Positions 28,476-36,610 of a stretch of 64,000 bases of DNA are shown in pieces (within the stretch, counting starts at the first letter, position 1; each line of letters begins with the position of its first letter). This stretch comes from Paenibacillus sp. FSL R5-0490. Its GTDB lineage: Bacteria > Bacillota > Bacilli > Bacillales > Cytobacillaceae. The stretch lies in the NCBI RefSeq assembly GCF_001956215.1, contig NZ_MRTQ01000009.1:111949-175948 (forward strand), given 5' to 3'. The position numbers were made by a program, and so were the translations under genes. The notes beneath the pieces are model-generated. The model searched no databases. It saw nothing but the letters and a program-made list of their open reading frames with translations, and was not told the origin of the DNA.

Positions 28476-28505
28476 ATTATGCAAGAAGACACACTTAGTT
28501 GTCAA
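28476..28505 (-). promoter_or_regulatory. Promoter of the proI T-box transcript
   Basis: On the minus strand TTGACA (28505-28500) and CATAAT (28481-28476) are separated by 18 nt, just upstream of the leader. Confidence 0.65.
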
Positions 28506-28766
28506 GAAGTATTTTTTGAAAAATTATCAATATTACATAAAAATTATGTGAAAATAATGACAATTACTAAAAAGAACGGTACACTTATTTTTATATATGT
28601 AAATTTCTAAATTATGTTATTGAATTCCGTTAATATATGCGTATGGCAAATGCTGATTTTTTAAGGGGATAACTGAACAGTTTACTTAAAGGAAGCATGC
28701 CTGAGGAAGTATATAGAAAAACAGCTTTATTTTATTTAAATATAGTGATTTTAGGGGGATTGTAAA
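28506..28766. other. AT-rich proI-yqjP divergent intergenic region
   Basis: About 260 nt of very AT-rich DNA separate the T-box promoter from yqjP. It holds no gene that could be supported. The yqjP ribosome site (AGGGGG) lies at its end. An AATTATCAAT/AAATTATG-rich stretch near 28520-28600 may hold the yqjP promoter, but no pair of elements is convincing. Confidence 0.4.
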
Positions 28767-29741
28767 ATGGCAAAATGGAAGGATGGTATTGCAAAGCTTG
28801 TTATCCCGACACCTTTTCCTGTCGGCGACGTTAATGTATATGCAGTAAAAGGGGAAAAGCTGACTCTTGTCGATGCAGGGCCTAAAACGGATGAAGCATG
28901 GGAAGCTTTAAAATCCCAGCTTAAAGAGCTGAATTTAACTCCCGGTGATTTTGAACAGGTTGTTCTCACACATCATCATCCCGATCATGCCGGACTGCTT
29001 GACTTTTTCCCGGACAATCTTGATGTGTTCGGGCACCCGTTTAACCAAAGGTGGCTGTCCCGTACTGACGAATTTCTAAAATTTCATGATGAGTTTTACA
29101 TAAAACTGTTTAACGAATTTGGAATTCCTGAAAGGTATGCTTCCTTTATTAACAAAATGAAAAAGACTTTGCGCTATTCCTGCAATCGTACCCTGACAGG
29201 AGAACTGAAGGAAGGCAGCCAGCCTGAAGGGCTTAACGGTTGGACGGTAACGGAGACCCCCGGGCATGCACAGAGCCATATAGGTTTGTTCAGGGAGAAA
29301 GATGGTGTATTCCTTGGAGGAGACCATTTGCTTGCACACATTTCACCTAACCCTATCCTGGAGCCGCCGCTTCCCGGCAATGCGGAAAGGCCGAAGCCGC
29401 AGCTTCAGTATAACGAGTCTCTGAAAAAACTGCGGCAGCTGCCGATATCCCTTTTTTATTCCGGACATGGGGAGGATATTACAAATGTGAATGGGTTAAT
29501 AAGCGAAAGGCTTGGCCGCCAGCATGAGCGGGCAATGAAAGTAAAGGCATGGCTTGAGTCCGAATCGCTCACTGTTTTTGAGGTGTGCCGCCGCCTTTTT
29601 CCGAAGGTTTATGAGAAGGAGCTTTCCCTGACCATTTCTGAAACAATCGCACAGCTTGACTATTTGCATTCAATAGGAGAGATTTATATAAATAAAGAGG
29701 ATGAAGCATTCTTGTATTCCGCATCAAAAGAGGTGGTTTGA
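28767..29741 (+). CDS. yqjP: Metallo-beta-lactamase fold hydrolase (YqjP)
   Basis: Cytoplasmic MBL-fold hydrolase of 324 aa. The zinc motif THHHPDHAG is near residue 70, GHAQSHIGLF supplies the next histidine, GGDHLLAHISPNP the bridging Asp, and SGHGEDI the last histidine. A C-terminal winged-helix-like region of about 80 residues follows, as in the YqjP/glyoxalase II-like group. AGGGGG lies 8 nt upstream of ATG. The TTG start of yqjQ abuts its stop codon. The substrate is not known. Confidence 0.87.
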   Translation: MAKWKDGIAKLVIPTPFPVGDVNVYAVKGEKLTLVDAGPKTDEAWEALKSQLKELNLTPGDFEQVVLTHHHPDHAGLLDFFPDNLDVFGHPFNQRWLSRTDEFLKFHDEFYIKLFNEFGIPERYASFINKMKKTLRYSCNRTLTGELKEGSQPEGLNGWTVTETPGHAQSHIGLFREKDGVFLGGDHLLAHISPNPILEPPLPGNAERPKPQLQYNESLKKLRQLPISLFYSGHGEDITNVNGLISERLGRQHERAMKVKAWLESESLTVFEVCRRLFPKVYEKELSLTISETIAQLDYLHSIGEIYINKEDEAFLYSASKEVV

Positions 29742-30536
29742 TTGTCAGACAGATTAAAAAATAAAAATGTGATTATCACCGGTGCATCAGGCGGAATCGG
29801 GGCGCAAATGGCCGTCCTTTGTGCCGAAAGGGGAGCAAATCTTGTCCTTCTTGCCCGCAGCCTTGACAAATTGCAGGAGCTGCAGGCAGACTTGCGGAAG
29901 CGCTTTTCAGTCGATGTATATGTGTATAAGCTTGATGTTTCAGACACTGACGAAGTTTCGGCTGTTTTTTCAGAGATCATTGCCCGGTTTGGTCACATAG
30001 ATGTGCTTGTGAATAACGCCGGCTTCGGTGTTTTCCGCGAGGCGCATGAAGCAAAAGTTGAAGAAATAAAGGGAATGTTTGATGTAAACGTTGTTGGCTT
30101 AATGGCCTGCACGAGCATGGTGCTCCCAGTGATGAGGAAACAGAGGAGCGGCCATATTATTAATATCGCTTCACAGGCCGGCAAAATGGCCACACCGAAA
30201 TCGAGTGTCTATTCCGCAACCAAGCATGCGGTTCTTGGCTATACAAACAGCCTTCGGATGGAGCTTGCTGACAGCAGTGTATTTGTGACTGCAGTTAACC
30301 CTGGACCGATTGAAACCAATTTCTTTACGATTGCAGATGAAAAGGGCACATACGTGAAAAATGTCAGCAAATTTATGCTTAAGCCTGAATACGTGGCCCG
30401 CAAGGTAGTCAATGCCATGCTGCGGCCTGTCAGGGAAATCAACCTTCCGCGGTGGATGAATGCAGGGAGCATTATCTATGCCCTTTTTCCAGGACTGTTC
30501 GAAAAAATTGGAAAACGCGCATTCAATCAAAAATAA
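29742..30536 (+). CDS. yqjQ: Short-chain dehydrogenase/reductase (YqjQ)
   Basis: NAD(P)-dependent classical SDR. The cofactor motif TGASGGIGAQ is near residue 14, NNAGFGVF follows, and the catalytic Ser and YSATKH (Tyr-x-x-x-Lys) are in NIASQAGKMATPKS-SVYSATKHAVLG. The length is 264 aa. The start is TTG, directly after the yqjP stop with AAAGAGGTGG in the yqjP end, so coupling with yqjP is likely. The C-terminal region resembles the DltE-like subgroup. The substrate is unknown. Confidence 0.88.
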   Translation: MSDRLKNKNVIITGASGGIGAQMAVLCAERGANLVLLARSLDKLQELQADLRKRFSVDVYVYKLDVSDTDEVSAVFSEIIARFGHIDVLVNNAGFGVFREAHEAKVEEIKGMFDVNVVGLMACTSMVLPVMRKQRSGHIINIASQAGKMATPKSSVYSATKHAVLGYTNSLRMELADSSVFVTAVNPGPIETNFFTIADEKGTYVKNVSKFMLKPEYVARKVVNAMLRPVREINLPRWMNAGSIIYALFPGLFEKIGKRAFNQK

Positions 30537-30543
30537 GAAGCTC

Positions 30544-30574
30544 AGAAGCTGCAGCCAAGTGCCTGCAGCTTCTT
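30544..30574 (+). terminator. Terminator of yqjP-yqjQ
   Basis: AGAAGCTGCAG pairs with CTGCAGCTTCT and is followed by TTTGTTTTT. Confidence 0.85.
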
Positions 30575-30647
30575 TTGTTTTTGGCTGATGAGGCGTCTAT
30601 CCCGGGGAGAAAGAACCGCTTTTAAGAAAAACCGCGTAAAATTTCCA

Positions 30648-30707
30648 TTGAAACCGAACGCATATTCGCTTAATATAATGGGTATACATATACAGAACGA
30701 ATGTTCT
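30648..30707 (+). promoter_or_regulatory. uvrX promoter with two LexA (SOS) boxes
   Basis: TTGAAA (30648-30653) and TAATAT (30671-30676) are 17 nt apart. CGAACGCATATTCG (30655-30668) fills the spacer and differs from the Bacillus SOS box CGAAC-N4-GTTCG by one base. AGAACGAATGTTCT (30694-30707), a perfect palindrome with GAAC-N4-GTTC, lies just downstream of the start point. Damage induction through LexA is therefore expected. Confidence 0.75.
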
Positions 30708-30802
30708 TGTAATATATATTTTTGGGAGTTTAGAGGGGCTATGCAGCATAGAAGCTGATAAGCAGCGCCTTACGCTTTTTTTTGAAGGAGGATGTCGAAG
30801 TC

Positions 30803-32062
30803 ATGGTTGATTACAGCTCAATGCCGAACAATCAAATTTTGTGTGTTGATATGAAGAGCTTTTATGCAAGCTGTTCTGCTGTCATGCTTGGTCTGGATCC
30901 TCTTGACTGCTATCTTGTAATTGCCGGGAATGTGGAACGGAAGGGGAGCGTTGTTCTGGCGGCCTCTCCGCGAATGAAAAAAGAGTTTGGAATAAAGACA
31001 GGGTCCCGTCTTTTTGAGGTCCCCCAAGATCCGCGCATTCGAGTTGAGGAGCCGAAAATGGCGACTTATTTAAGAATCTCCACTGAAATCACCAGAGTGT
31101 TTAACCGATATGTCCCCAAGGAAGCCATCCATACGTACAGTGTCGATGAAAGCTTTATAAAAGTAGACGGCGCAGTGCATCTCTGGGGTGATGCCCAGAC
31201 GATTGCCTGGAAAATAAAAGATGATATTGAACGGGAATTTCAGCTTCCCTGTGCCATAGGAATAGGGCCTAATTTGCTAATGTCAAAGCTCTGCCTGGAC
31301 CTTGAGGCGAAAAAAAAGGGAGTTGCACAATGGACGTATGGAGATGTAAAAACAAAGCTGTGGAATATATCCCCGTTACGGGAAATGTGGGGCATCGGCC
31401 GCCGTGTTGAAAAGACATTGAATGGAATGGGGATTTTTACAGTCGGCCAGCTTGCCCGCTATGATCTGGCTAAACTCGAGAAGAAGTTTGGGATTATGGG
31501 CAACCAGCTCTATCACCATGCATGGGGGATTGATTTGTCGGAAATAGGCGCGCCGATTATGGCAGGGCAGATCAGCTTCGGCAAAAGCCAGATTTTACTG
31601 AGGGATTACAAAGAGGAAAAGGAAATTAAGCATGTGGTCCTTGAGATGTGTGAAGAAGTGGCAAGAAGGGCCCGCAGCCATCGCAAAGCCGGCAGAACCA
31701 TCAGCTTTGGCCTTGGCTACAGCCAGGATGAATTCGGAGGGGGGTTTTATCGCTCCAGGACAGTCGATCAGCCAACCAATATTACGATGGATCTTTATCG
31801 GGTCTGCCTCGAGCTTTTTGACGAGAATTATGAGGGGAAAACAGTACGGCAGATTTCCATTTCCCTCGGCAATATTATGGATGACTGCGAAATGCAGCTG
31901 AGTCTGTTCGACTTGGATGGCTGGAAAAAAAGGGAGCTCGGCTATACTGTCGACCGGATCCGCTCCAAGTTTGGAAGAGGAGCTCTGCTGAGAGCCGTCT
32001 CTTATACAGGCGCAGGAACCGCCAAACACCGTGCGACATTGGTTGGCGGCCATAAAATGTAA
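30803..32062 (+). CDS. uvrX: Y-family DNA polymerase, UvrX/PolYB type
   Basis: Translesion polymerase or UV-damage repair protein of the UmuC-like YqjW/UvrX group. Catalytic acids are in CVDMKSFYASC and YSVDESFIKV; HhH (MWGIGRRVEKTLNGM) and little-finger domains follow. MQLSLFDLDGW near the C-terminus is a beta-clamp motif. The frame is open from TTG 30782, but that codon overlaps the ribosome site AAGGAGG; ATG 30803 (MVDYSSMPNNQIL) is chosen, giving 419 aa. Two SOS boxes precede it and a YolD-like gene follows after 15 nt, the usual uvrX-yolD pairing. Confidence 0.93.
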   Translation: MVDYSSMPNNQILCVDMKSFYASCSAVMLGLDPLDCYLVIAGNVERKGSVVLAASPRMKKEFGIKTGSRLFEVPQDPRIRVEEPKMATYLRISTEITRVFNRYVPKEAIHTYSVDESFIKVDGAVHLWGDAQTIAWKIKDDIEREFQLPCAIGIGPNLLMSKLCLDLEAKKKGVAQWTYGDVKTKLWNISPLREMWGIGRRVEKTLNGMGIFTVGQLARYDLAKLEKKFGIMGNQLYHHAWGIDLSEIGAPIMAGQISFGKSQILLRDYKEEKEIKHVVLEMCEEVARRARSHRKAGRTISFGLGYSQDEFGGGFYRSRTVDQPTNITMDLYRVCLELFDENYEGKTVRQISISLGNIMDDCEMQLSLFDLDGWKKRELGYTVDRIRSKFGRGALLRAVSYTGAGTAKHRATLVGGHKM

Positions 32063-32077
32063 AAGGAGGGTCAGCTT

Positions 32078-32413
32078 ATGATTCGCGATCGGGGCAGAAT
32101 TAAATGGACTTCCATGATGCTGCCGGAACATGTAAAGCTCTTAAGAGACTGGGCAAAGGAAGACACATACGAGCAAAAGCGGGAATTGGATGAGCAGAAG
32201 ATGGAATATATGAATGAAATTCTTTCGGAAGCAATGGAATTTCAAAAAAACGTTACACTTACACATTACAGGGGCAGAAATTATGAACTGGTTATCGGGA
32301 GCATTCATTATTGGGATGACCTTGGCCAAAAGCTTCATGTTGTTGACCGGTTTGGGGAAATTCACCGTATTTCCATTAACGATATAGCGGATGCGCGGTT
32401 CACGGAAGAGTAG
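32078..32413 (+). CDS. yqjX: YolD-like family protein
   Basis: A 111-aa cytoplasmic YolD-like protein, typically encoded next to UvrX-type polymerases and thought to act like UmuD as a polymerase accessory. Visible family blocks are IRDRGRIKWTSMMLPEHV at the N-terminus and the Tudor/SH3-like C-terminal part ending HRISINDIADARF. The ribosome site AAAGGAGG is 8-9 nt upstream of ATG. It is co-transcribed with uvrX under the SOS boxes. Confidence 0.9.
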   Translation: MIRDRGRIKWTSMMLPEHVKLLRDWAKEDTYEQKRELDEQKMEYMNEILSEAMEFQKNVTLTHYRGRNYELVIGSIHYWDDLGQKLHVVDRFGEIHRISINDIADARFTEE

Positions 32414-32497
32414 GGCTGGCTGGACTGTACTGGATGAATTTAAGCGGGGTAGTTTTAAGGCGGGTGAAGCACCTTAACAGCAGGGAGGTGTATGAAG

Positions 32498-32647
32498 ATG
32501 CCCAGCGGAAAAGAACTTGAACAGCTGCCAATGGCCAACGCCGCACCAGGGGCCGGGGAAGACAGTACGGACAGGGACCGGGAACGGCTTCAAGGGATAG
32601 TACAGGATGAAAGAGCGACACCCGCAAAAACAAAAAATGAAAAATGA
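32498..32647 (+). CDS. Small hydrophilic protein of unknown function (49 aa)
   Basis: A short frame with GGGAGG 9 nt before ATG 32498 encodes a 49-residue protein starting MPSGKELEQLP and ending KTKNEK. It is strongly charged, Gly/Ala/Pro-containing and without a hydrophobic segment, so it is probably disordered and cytosolic. An ATG at 32492 is in frame but only 3 nt from the ribosome site. It lies 84 nt after yqjX and might be part of the SOS transcript. The good ribosome site and the absence of a competing frame are the only support; no family was recognised. Confidence 0.5.
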   Translation: MPSGKELEQLPMANAAPGAGEDSTDRDRERLQGIVQDERATPAKTKNEK

Positions 32648-32650
32648 AAA

Positions 32651-32673
32651 AAACGGGGATGGCTATCCCCGTT
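32651..32673 (-). terminator. Terminator of the CDGSH gene
   Basis: AAACGGGGAT pairs with ATCCCCGTTT around a four-base loop. On the minus strand it runs into T-rich sequence; it may also stop plus-strand transcription from uvrX. Confidence 0.75.
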
Positions 32674-32680
32674 TCCACCA

Positions 32681-32899
32681 TTATTGCTTTTCATCAGGAG
32701 CTTTCTCTGCACGGACACAGGACTGGAAAGTTCCTTTATGAGTGCCATCACAAAATGGGATATTCAAGGATCTTCCGCAACGGCAAAGGGAGAAGGTTTT
32801 TTTTGTTTCGAATTTATTGCCATCCATATCAATTAACTCTACATCACCTGTTACACGCAGCGATCCATTATCCATTACTTTAATCTGCACCTTGGACAT
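32681..32899 (-). CDS. CDGSH-type iron-sulfur protein
   Basis: Small (72 aa) [2Fe-2S] protein of the mitoNEET-like CDGSH family. The cluster motif is complete: CRCGRSLNIPFCDGTH, giving three Cys and one His ligands in the second half. The N-terminal half is a beta-rich segment (SLRVTGDVELIDMDG) seen in bacterial members. The frame extends to TTG 32905, but AAAGGA lies 9-10 nt upstream of ATG 32899, which is chosen. It is transcribed opposite to its neighbours. The function in bacteria is uncertain; redox or Fe-S transfer is suggested by the family. Confidence 0.9.
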   Translation of the reverse strand: MSKVQIKVMDNGSLRVTGDVELIDMDGNKFETKKTFSLCRCGRSLNIPFCDGTHKGTFQSCVRAEKAPDEKQ

Positions 32900-33021
32900 A
32901 TCCAATCATCCTTTCTAAAAAACATTATTTTGGTGGCTGAATAGCAGATGTCTCTTTCAGAAGCATGTTATCCCTATCTGTGTTAAAATCAGCATATGCA
33001 AAGGGGAGGTAGTTTTACAAC

Positions 33022-33348
33022 ATGGAAATTACACTAACTGAATTAGCGGCAGAAAAATTATCGGGACGGATTGCCGGCAAAGATGGATTCATAAAACTAA
33101 AGTATGATATAGATGGCTGCGGCTGTGTTGTAAGCGGAGTGGCTGCACTCTGGCTTGTTGATGAGCTTGATGAAGATGACAGAGAAATCAAAACAAACAC
33201 CGGCAGCATATATGTGGAAAAATCCAAGGAAGTATTTTTGGATGAAAATTTAACGATAGACTTTTCAGAGAAGGCAAACTGCTATCAGTTAAAAAGCCCG
33301 AATCAGTATTTAAACCCGAGAATGAGCTTTATTGATAAAACAAAATAA
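33022..33348 (+). CDS. yqkB: HesB/IscA-like iron-sulfur biosynthesis family protein (YqkB)
   Basis: A 108-aa protein of the HesB-like fold (TelA/YqkB group). The N-terminal ITLTELAAEKLSG and the central KLKYDIDGCGCVVSG, with its CGC cysteine pair, fit the family. The usual C-terminal CGC motif of IscA is absent, so it may not bind a cluster in the classic way. The ribosome site GGGGAGG is about 11 nt upstream of ATG. It is monocistronic, with its own terminator. Having a CDGSH protein as neighbour may be coincidental. Confidence 0.82.
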   Translation: MEITLTELAAEKLSGRIAGKDGFIKLKYDIDGCGCVVSGVAALWLVDELDEDDREIKTNTGSIYVEKSKEVFLDENLTIDFSEKANCYQLKSPNQYLNPRMSFIDKTK

Positions 33349-33361
33349 TAATGAATTAGCT

Positions 33362-33390
33362 GACGGCCGCTGTGGGAAGGCGGTCTTTTT
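33362..33390 (+). terminator. Terminator after yqkB
   Basis: GACGGCC pairs with GGCGGTC with one G-G mismatch and is followed by T5. Confidence 0.65.
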
Positions 33391-33519
33391 AATAGGCTGC
33401 ATAGGTAAAAATACCCTTCCAAAATTCTGGAAAATAAGGTTTTAATATATTAGTAAAAGGTTAGATAACAAGATGTTTGTCATTATGGGTGAAGAGAGTG
33501 CTGATTGGGGGAGATTCGA

Positions 33520-34056
33520 ATGAAGTGGAAGTTATTTTTTCTGGCGGCAGCTTTCCTGATTTTGTCGGGGTGCAGCACAGCAACAATGGGCCAGGCGATT
33601 GATGATGGAATTCCATTTAATGTAAAAGAAATCTTACATAAAGAAAAAGTAAAAGGTGGAGTCATACTGCTGTATTTAACGCAGCAGAATGATGGACAAA
33701 ATGAGATCGAGGCCATGGCAGCTGCCTATTTGAAAGGCAGTGACAAAAAGGGCTGGAAAAATGAGGGCCATAACCATTGGGAGCATTATGAGAATGAACA
33801 TATGACCGTTTATTCAGATACTTTCTATGATTACGATAAGGAAGGTAATCTGGAAAACAGATTACCAATAATTTTTGGTGAAATTCAAAGCGGAGATATT
33901 AAAAAAGTAGAAGTGGCCGGCAAGGAAGAAAAATTTGAAGAAGCGGCTATAATAAAAAAAGAAAACAAACGCTATTATTTTAAAATGGGAGACTATCATA
34001 CTGCCAGAGGGCTGTCGGCAGACGGCAAGGAAATCATAAAGAAAAAGAAAAATTAG
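33520..34056 (+). CDS. Putative lipoprotein of unknown function (178 aa)
   Basis: The N-terminus MKWKLFFLAAAFLILSGCS is a lipoprotein signal with the lipobox LSGC, so the mature protein would be anchored to the outer face of the membrane. The rest is hydrophilic, Lys/Glu-rich, with His/Trp/Tyr-rich stretches (KNEGHNHWEHYENEHM) and a basic tail. The start is ATG 33520 because GGGGGAG precedes it by 7 nt; the longer frame from TTG 33505 overlaps that site. It is flanked by terminators on both sides, so it is its own unit. No function can be assigned. Confidence 0.8.
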   Translation: MKWKLFFLAAAFLILSGCSTATMGQAIDDGIPFNVKEILHKEKVKGGVILLYLTQQNDGQNEIEAMAAAYLKGSDKKGWKNEGHNHWEHYENEHMTVYSDTFYDYDKEGNLENRLPIIFGEIQSGDIKKVEVAGKEEKFEEAAIIKKENKRYYFKMGDYHTARGLSADGKEIIKKKKN

Positions 34057-34065
34057 AGCTATATA

Positions 34066-34098
34066 AAGCAGCTGGCTTGCATTGAGCCAGCTGCTTCT
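34066..34098. terminator. Bidirectional terminator between the lipoprotein gene and yqkD
   Basis: AAGCAGCTGGCT pairs perfectly with AGCCAGCTGCTT across a seven-base loop, between convergent genes. Confidence 0.8.
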
Positions 34099-34099
34099 A

Positions 34100-35032
34100 T
34101 TATTGCGAAAAAGTATCTTTGCTGCTGACATACTGCTCCAAAAACTCGTCAATGACTTTTTCATAATCCTCTCTGTTTTCGTTGAAGGATTGGGCATGGA
34201 TCCCATTGGCAGCAAGGTAAAGTTTTTTAGGACCTTTTTTCTTTTCATACAAAGCTTCGGACATGGTCGGCAAAATAAAATCATCTTTTTCGCTGTGGAT
34301 AAACAGGATGGGCTTCTTTATATTTTCTATAACGGAAATAGGCGAAACGTCCGCAATGGAGTATTTCTCCCGCATCCGCAGGAATAGATCAGCAACAGGC
34401 AAAAAGACTTTCGCGGGCAGCTTCATCTCGGTTTTTAAACGGTAAGCCAGCTGCTCCTTAAAATCAGAAAAAGGGCAATCAGCAATGTAAAAGTCGGCAC
34501 CGTCTTCAAGCATTCCCGCATAAAGGAGCATGGTTGCAGCTCCCATGCTTTCACCATGAATGCCGATCTGGATACCAGGCCCTTTTTCAGCTTTAAGCCA
34601 ATCAACAATTGCTTTTAAGTCAAACTTTTCATAATGCCCGTAACTTGTCGTCTTTCCCCCGGATTCTCCGTGGCGGCGATGATCATAGATTACAGCGTTA
34701 AACCCCCGTTCCAGAAAGAGGTTCATATATTTAATCGAGTTCATTTTATTTTCCGTAACCCCGTGAGAAATAATGATATAGCGGCTGTTTTTATGGGGTT
34801 CAGCAGCCACGGCTTTTAAGTTATAGCCGAATGGGGAGGGAATAAGAACTTCTCTTTTCGGGAGGCTTTCATACTTGATAAGATCAAGTCTGCCGGACTC
34901 CTTCTCCCTTTCTAAAATAAAGTCATCTTCCTTCTTTTTCATAAACATAAGCCTATTTGTAAAATAGACGCCGAGTGATGAAAGAAAGAGAACGATGGAA
35001 AATAAATAACGCAAAAACCTTCTCAAACCCAT
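34100..35032 (-). CDS. yqkD: Alpha/beta hydrolase with N-terminal membrane anchor (YqkD)
   Basis: Serine hydrolase of the alpha/beta fold, 310 aa, with an N-terminal hydrophobic anchor (about 7-24). The nucleophile elbow is GIHGESMGAATML (GxSxG), HGVTENKMNS forms the oxyanion region, and FIHSEKDDFI (Asp) and NGIHAQSFNENR (His) complete the triad. It corresponds to B. subtilis yqkD in position. The natural substrate is unknown; an esterase or peptidase-like role is possible. Repeat copy A starts 17 nt upstream of its start codon, within the space where its promoter would be expected. Confidence 0.88.
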   Translation of the reverse strand: MGLRRFLRYLFSIVLFLSSLGVYFTNRLMFMKKKEDDFILEREKESGRLDLIKYESLPKREVLIPSPFGYNLKAVAAEPHKNSRYIIISHGVTENKMNSIKYMNLFLERGFNAVIYDHRRHGESGGKTTSYGHYEKFDLKAIVDWLKAEKGPGIQIGIHGESMGAATMLLYAGMLEDGADFYIADCPFSDFKEQLAYRLKTEMKLPAKVFLPVADLFLRMREKYSIADVSPISVIENIKKPILFIHSEKDDFILPTMSEALYEKKKGPKKLYLAANGIHAQSFNENREDYEKVIDEFLEQYVSSKDTFSQ

Positions 35033-35048
35033 CCCTCCATCTTTTTTC

Positions 35049-35342
35049 TTTATCGCAGTCTAACGGGCAGTAAGACCCCCAATTCGAGACTCAGAGGAAT
35101 CAAAGGAGGATAAGTGGGGGTCAAAACTGCCCAATCCAGCTGCGGCTCCTAGGGCAAGTCGCCCGCTTTATAATGTAAAGGCCCGAAATAAGGACAAAGA
35201 CTAAGAACGCCACGTCCTCCCAAAAGCTGCTGCTTTCGGTCGTGCGATGTATCGCTGCCGTAGCTTTCCTTGTCCTGTGGGCCTCAACTAACAATCAGTG
35301 GGGGACAAAAGAAAAACCCCACTGATTGAAGTTTTACTTTAT
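35049..35342 (+). repeat. TTTAT-bounded structured repeat, copy A (294 bp)
   Basis: First full copy of an interspersed family. It begins TTTATCGCAGTC and ends with TTTTACTTTAT. The 5' module has GGGCAGT (with ACTGCCC) around ACCCCC (with GGGGGT) and the near-invariant loop CTCAGAGGAATCAAAGGAGG. The 3' module is CAATCAGTGGGG with CCCCACTGATTG. The middle differs from the other copies and folds as AGGCCC...AGGACAA with TTGTCCT...GGGCCT. It fills the space upstream of yqkD. Confidence 0.88.
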
Positions 35343-35423
35343 TTTACCATTATGGCTAAAATTAAAACAGAGATGTTAGCCGGGACATGTTTGAATTTCA
35401 TGAAGGACTCCCGGCACAAACAA

Positions 35424-35444
35424 AAAGCCGCTTTCCGGCGGCTT
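35424..35444 (-). terminator. Terminator of the 43-codon gene
   Basis: On the minus strand AAGCCGC pairs with GCGGCTT and runs into TTTTTG; the stem overlaps the stop codon. Confidence 0.8.
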
Positions 35445-35574
35445 ATTGCTGTGCATTTTGTCTTTTAGTGGGATGAACCGCCTTTTCTAATTCCTCGGCA
35501 GCAATCGTCTGGCTGACTGTATCGGAATTCGGCTTTCCCTTCTGGCTATATCCTTTATCACGTTTTTGGCTCAT
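35443..35574 (-). CDS. Small hydrophilic protein (43 aa), unknown
   Basis: A 43-codon frame with AGGGGGAT 7-10 nt before ATG and a strong terminator overlapping its stop. The product starts MSQKRDKGYSQKGKP and ends TKRQNAQQ. It is Lys/Gln/Ser-rich with no hydrophobic segment, resembling small spore- or stress-type proteins of Bacillus in composition, although no family was recognised. It lies between repeat copy A and mvaB. The compact ribosome-site/ORF/terminator arrangement supports a real gene. Confidence 0.65.
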   Translation of the reverse strand: MSQKRDKGYSQKGKPNSDTVSQTIAAEELEKAVHPTKRQNAQQ

Positions 35575-35670
35575 CGGATAATCCCCCTTTTAATGGCTGC
35601 AGCTGAACCTGAATTCGCCAGCTGCTTTCATCTCATAAGATGCGATAAAAAAGGGGGCTTATTCATAGTA

Positions 35671-36579
35671 CTATTGAACTGTTTGAGCATTCAGTCTGAA
35701 ATAGGTGCTTTCAATCGGCCTGGAAAGATGTGGCTGAACAATTTTTACAGCTTCCATTAATTGATCCAGGTTAACATTGGTTTCAATTCCCATGCGCTCT
35801 AGCATATAAACAACATCTTCTGTTGCAGCATTGCCTGCAGCGCCAGGGGCAAATGGGCATCCGCCAAGTCCGCCGGCGGATGTGTCAAACCGGTCGACAC
35901 CTGCCTTTAGAGCTGCAAAAATATTTGTGAGGGCCATTTTTCTTGTGTCGTGGAAGTGTGCAGTGATAAGGGTATTTGGAAACTCTGCTTTCAAACGGGA
36001 AAATAGCCCATATGATTCATGGGGAGCAGCCATGCCGATCGTATCTGCCACGCTTAATTCATCAGCTCCTGCCTCTGTAAATTGACGGCATAGCCCAACT
36101 GTATCTTCAGGATTGATGGCTCCTTCGTACGGACAATAAAATGCTGTAGAGATGCATGCGCGGACAAAGTAGCCTTTCTCCTTCAGTTCTCCGATAATCG
36201 GTTTTAGTTCATCCATGCTTTCCTGAGTGGTTTTATTGATGTTCTTTTTATTGAATGTATTGCTGACACCGACGAAAACGGCTACAGCCCGGCAATCAGT
36301 CATATATACTCTGTCAATGCCTTTGCGGTTCGGGGCAAGCACGATATCCCTTGTATCCGCACCAAGGCAATCTGCCGTAATTTCAGCTGCATCCCCCATT
36401 TGCGGAACCCATTTAGGAGACACAAAAGAAGTAAGCTCCAATTCTGTTAATCCTGCATTTTTTAAACTTCTAATAAAGTCTTTCTTAACCTCAGTCGGTA
36501 CAAACGACTTTTCATTTTGCAGTCCATCCCGCGGGCCCACTTCAATAATTGTTACTTTATCTGGAAATGCAAGCGTCAT
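35671..36579 (-). CDS. mvaB: Hydroxymethylglutaryl-CoA lyase
   Basis: Cleaves HMG-CoA to acetoacetate and acetyl-CoA, the last step of leucine breakdown. It is a TIM-barrel metal enzyme of the DRE-TIM family: VGPRDGLQNEK (divalent metal Asp and catalytic Arg) at the N-terminus, HFHDTRKMAL (metal histidines) and the loop cysteine in GGLGGCPFAPGAAGN. The length, 302 aa, is typical; in B. subtilis it is YngG. GGAGAGG is about 8 nt upstream of ATG 36579. It is divergent from thiolase and scoAB, which consume its product acetoacetate. Confidence 0.95.
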   Translation of the reverse strand: MTLAFPDKVTIIEVGPRDGLQNEKSFVPTEVKKDFIRSLKNAGLTELELTSFVSPKWVPQMGDAAEITADCLGADTRDIVLAPNRKGIDRVYMTDCRAVAVFVGVSNTFNKKNINKTTQESMDELKPIIGELKEKGYFVRACISTAFYCPYEGAINPEDTVGLCRQFTEAGADELSVADTIGMAAPHESYGLFSRLKAEFPNTLITAHFHDTRKMALTNIFAALKAGVDRFDTSAGGLGGCPFAPGAAGNAATEDVVYMLERMGIETNVNLDQLMEAVKIVQPHLSRPIESTYFRLNAQTVQ

Positions 36580-36610
36580 GTTTTCCTCTCCCGTTTCATA
36601 ATTTAATTTT

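Noticed and set aside
35049..35342. Repeat copies as a CRISPR array or tRNA-like genes
   Set aside because: Copies are kilobases apart with no spacers, and no cloverleaf was found.
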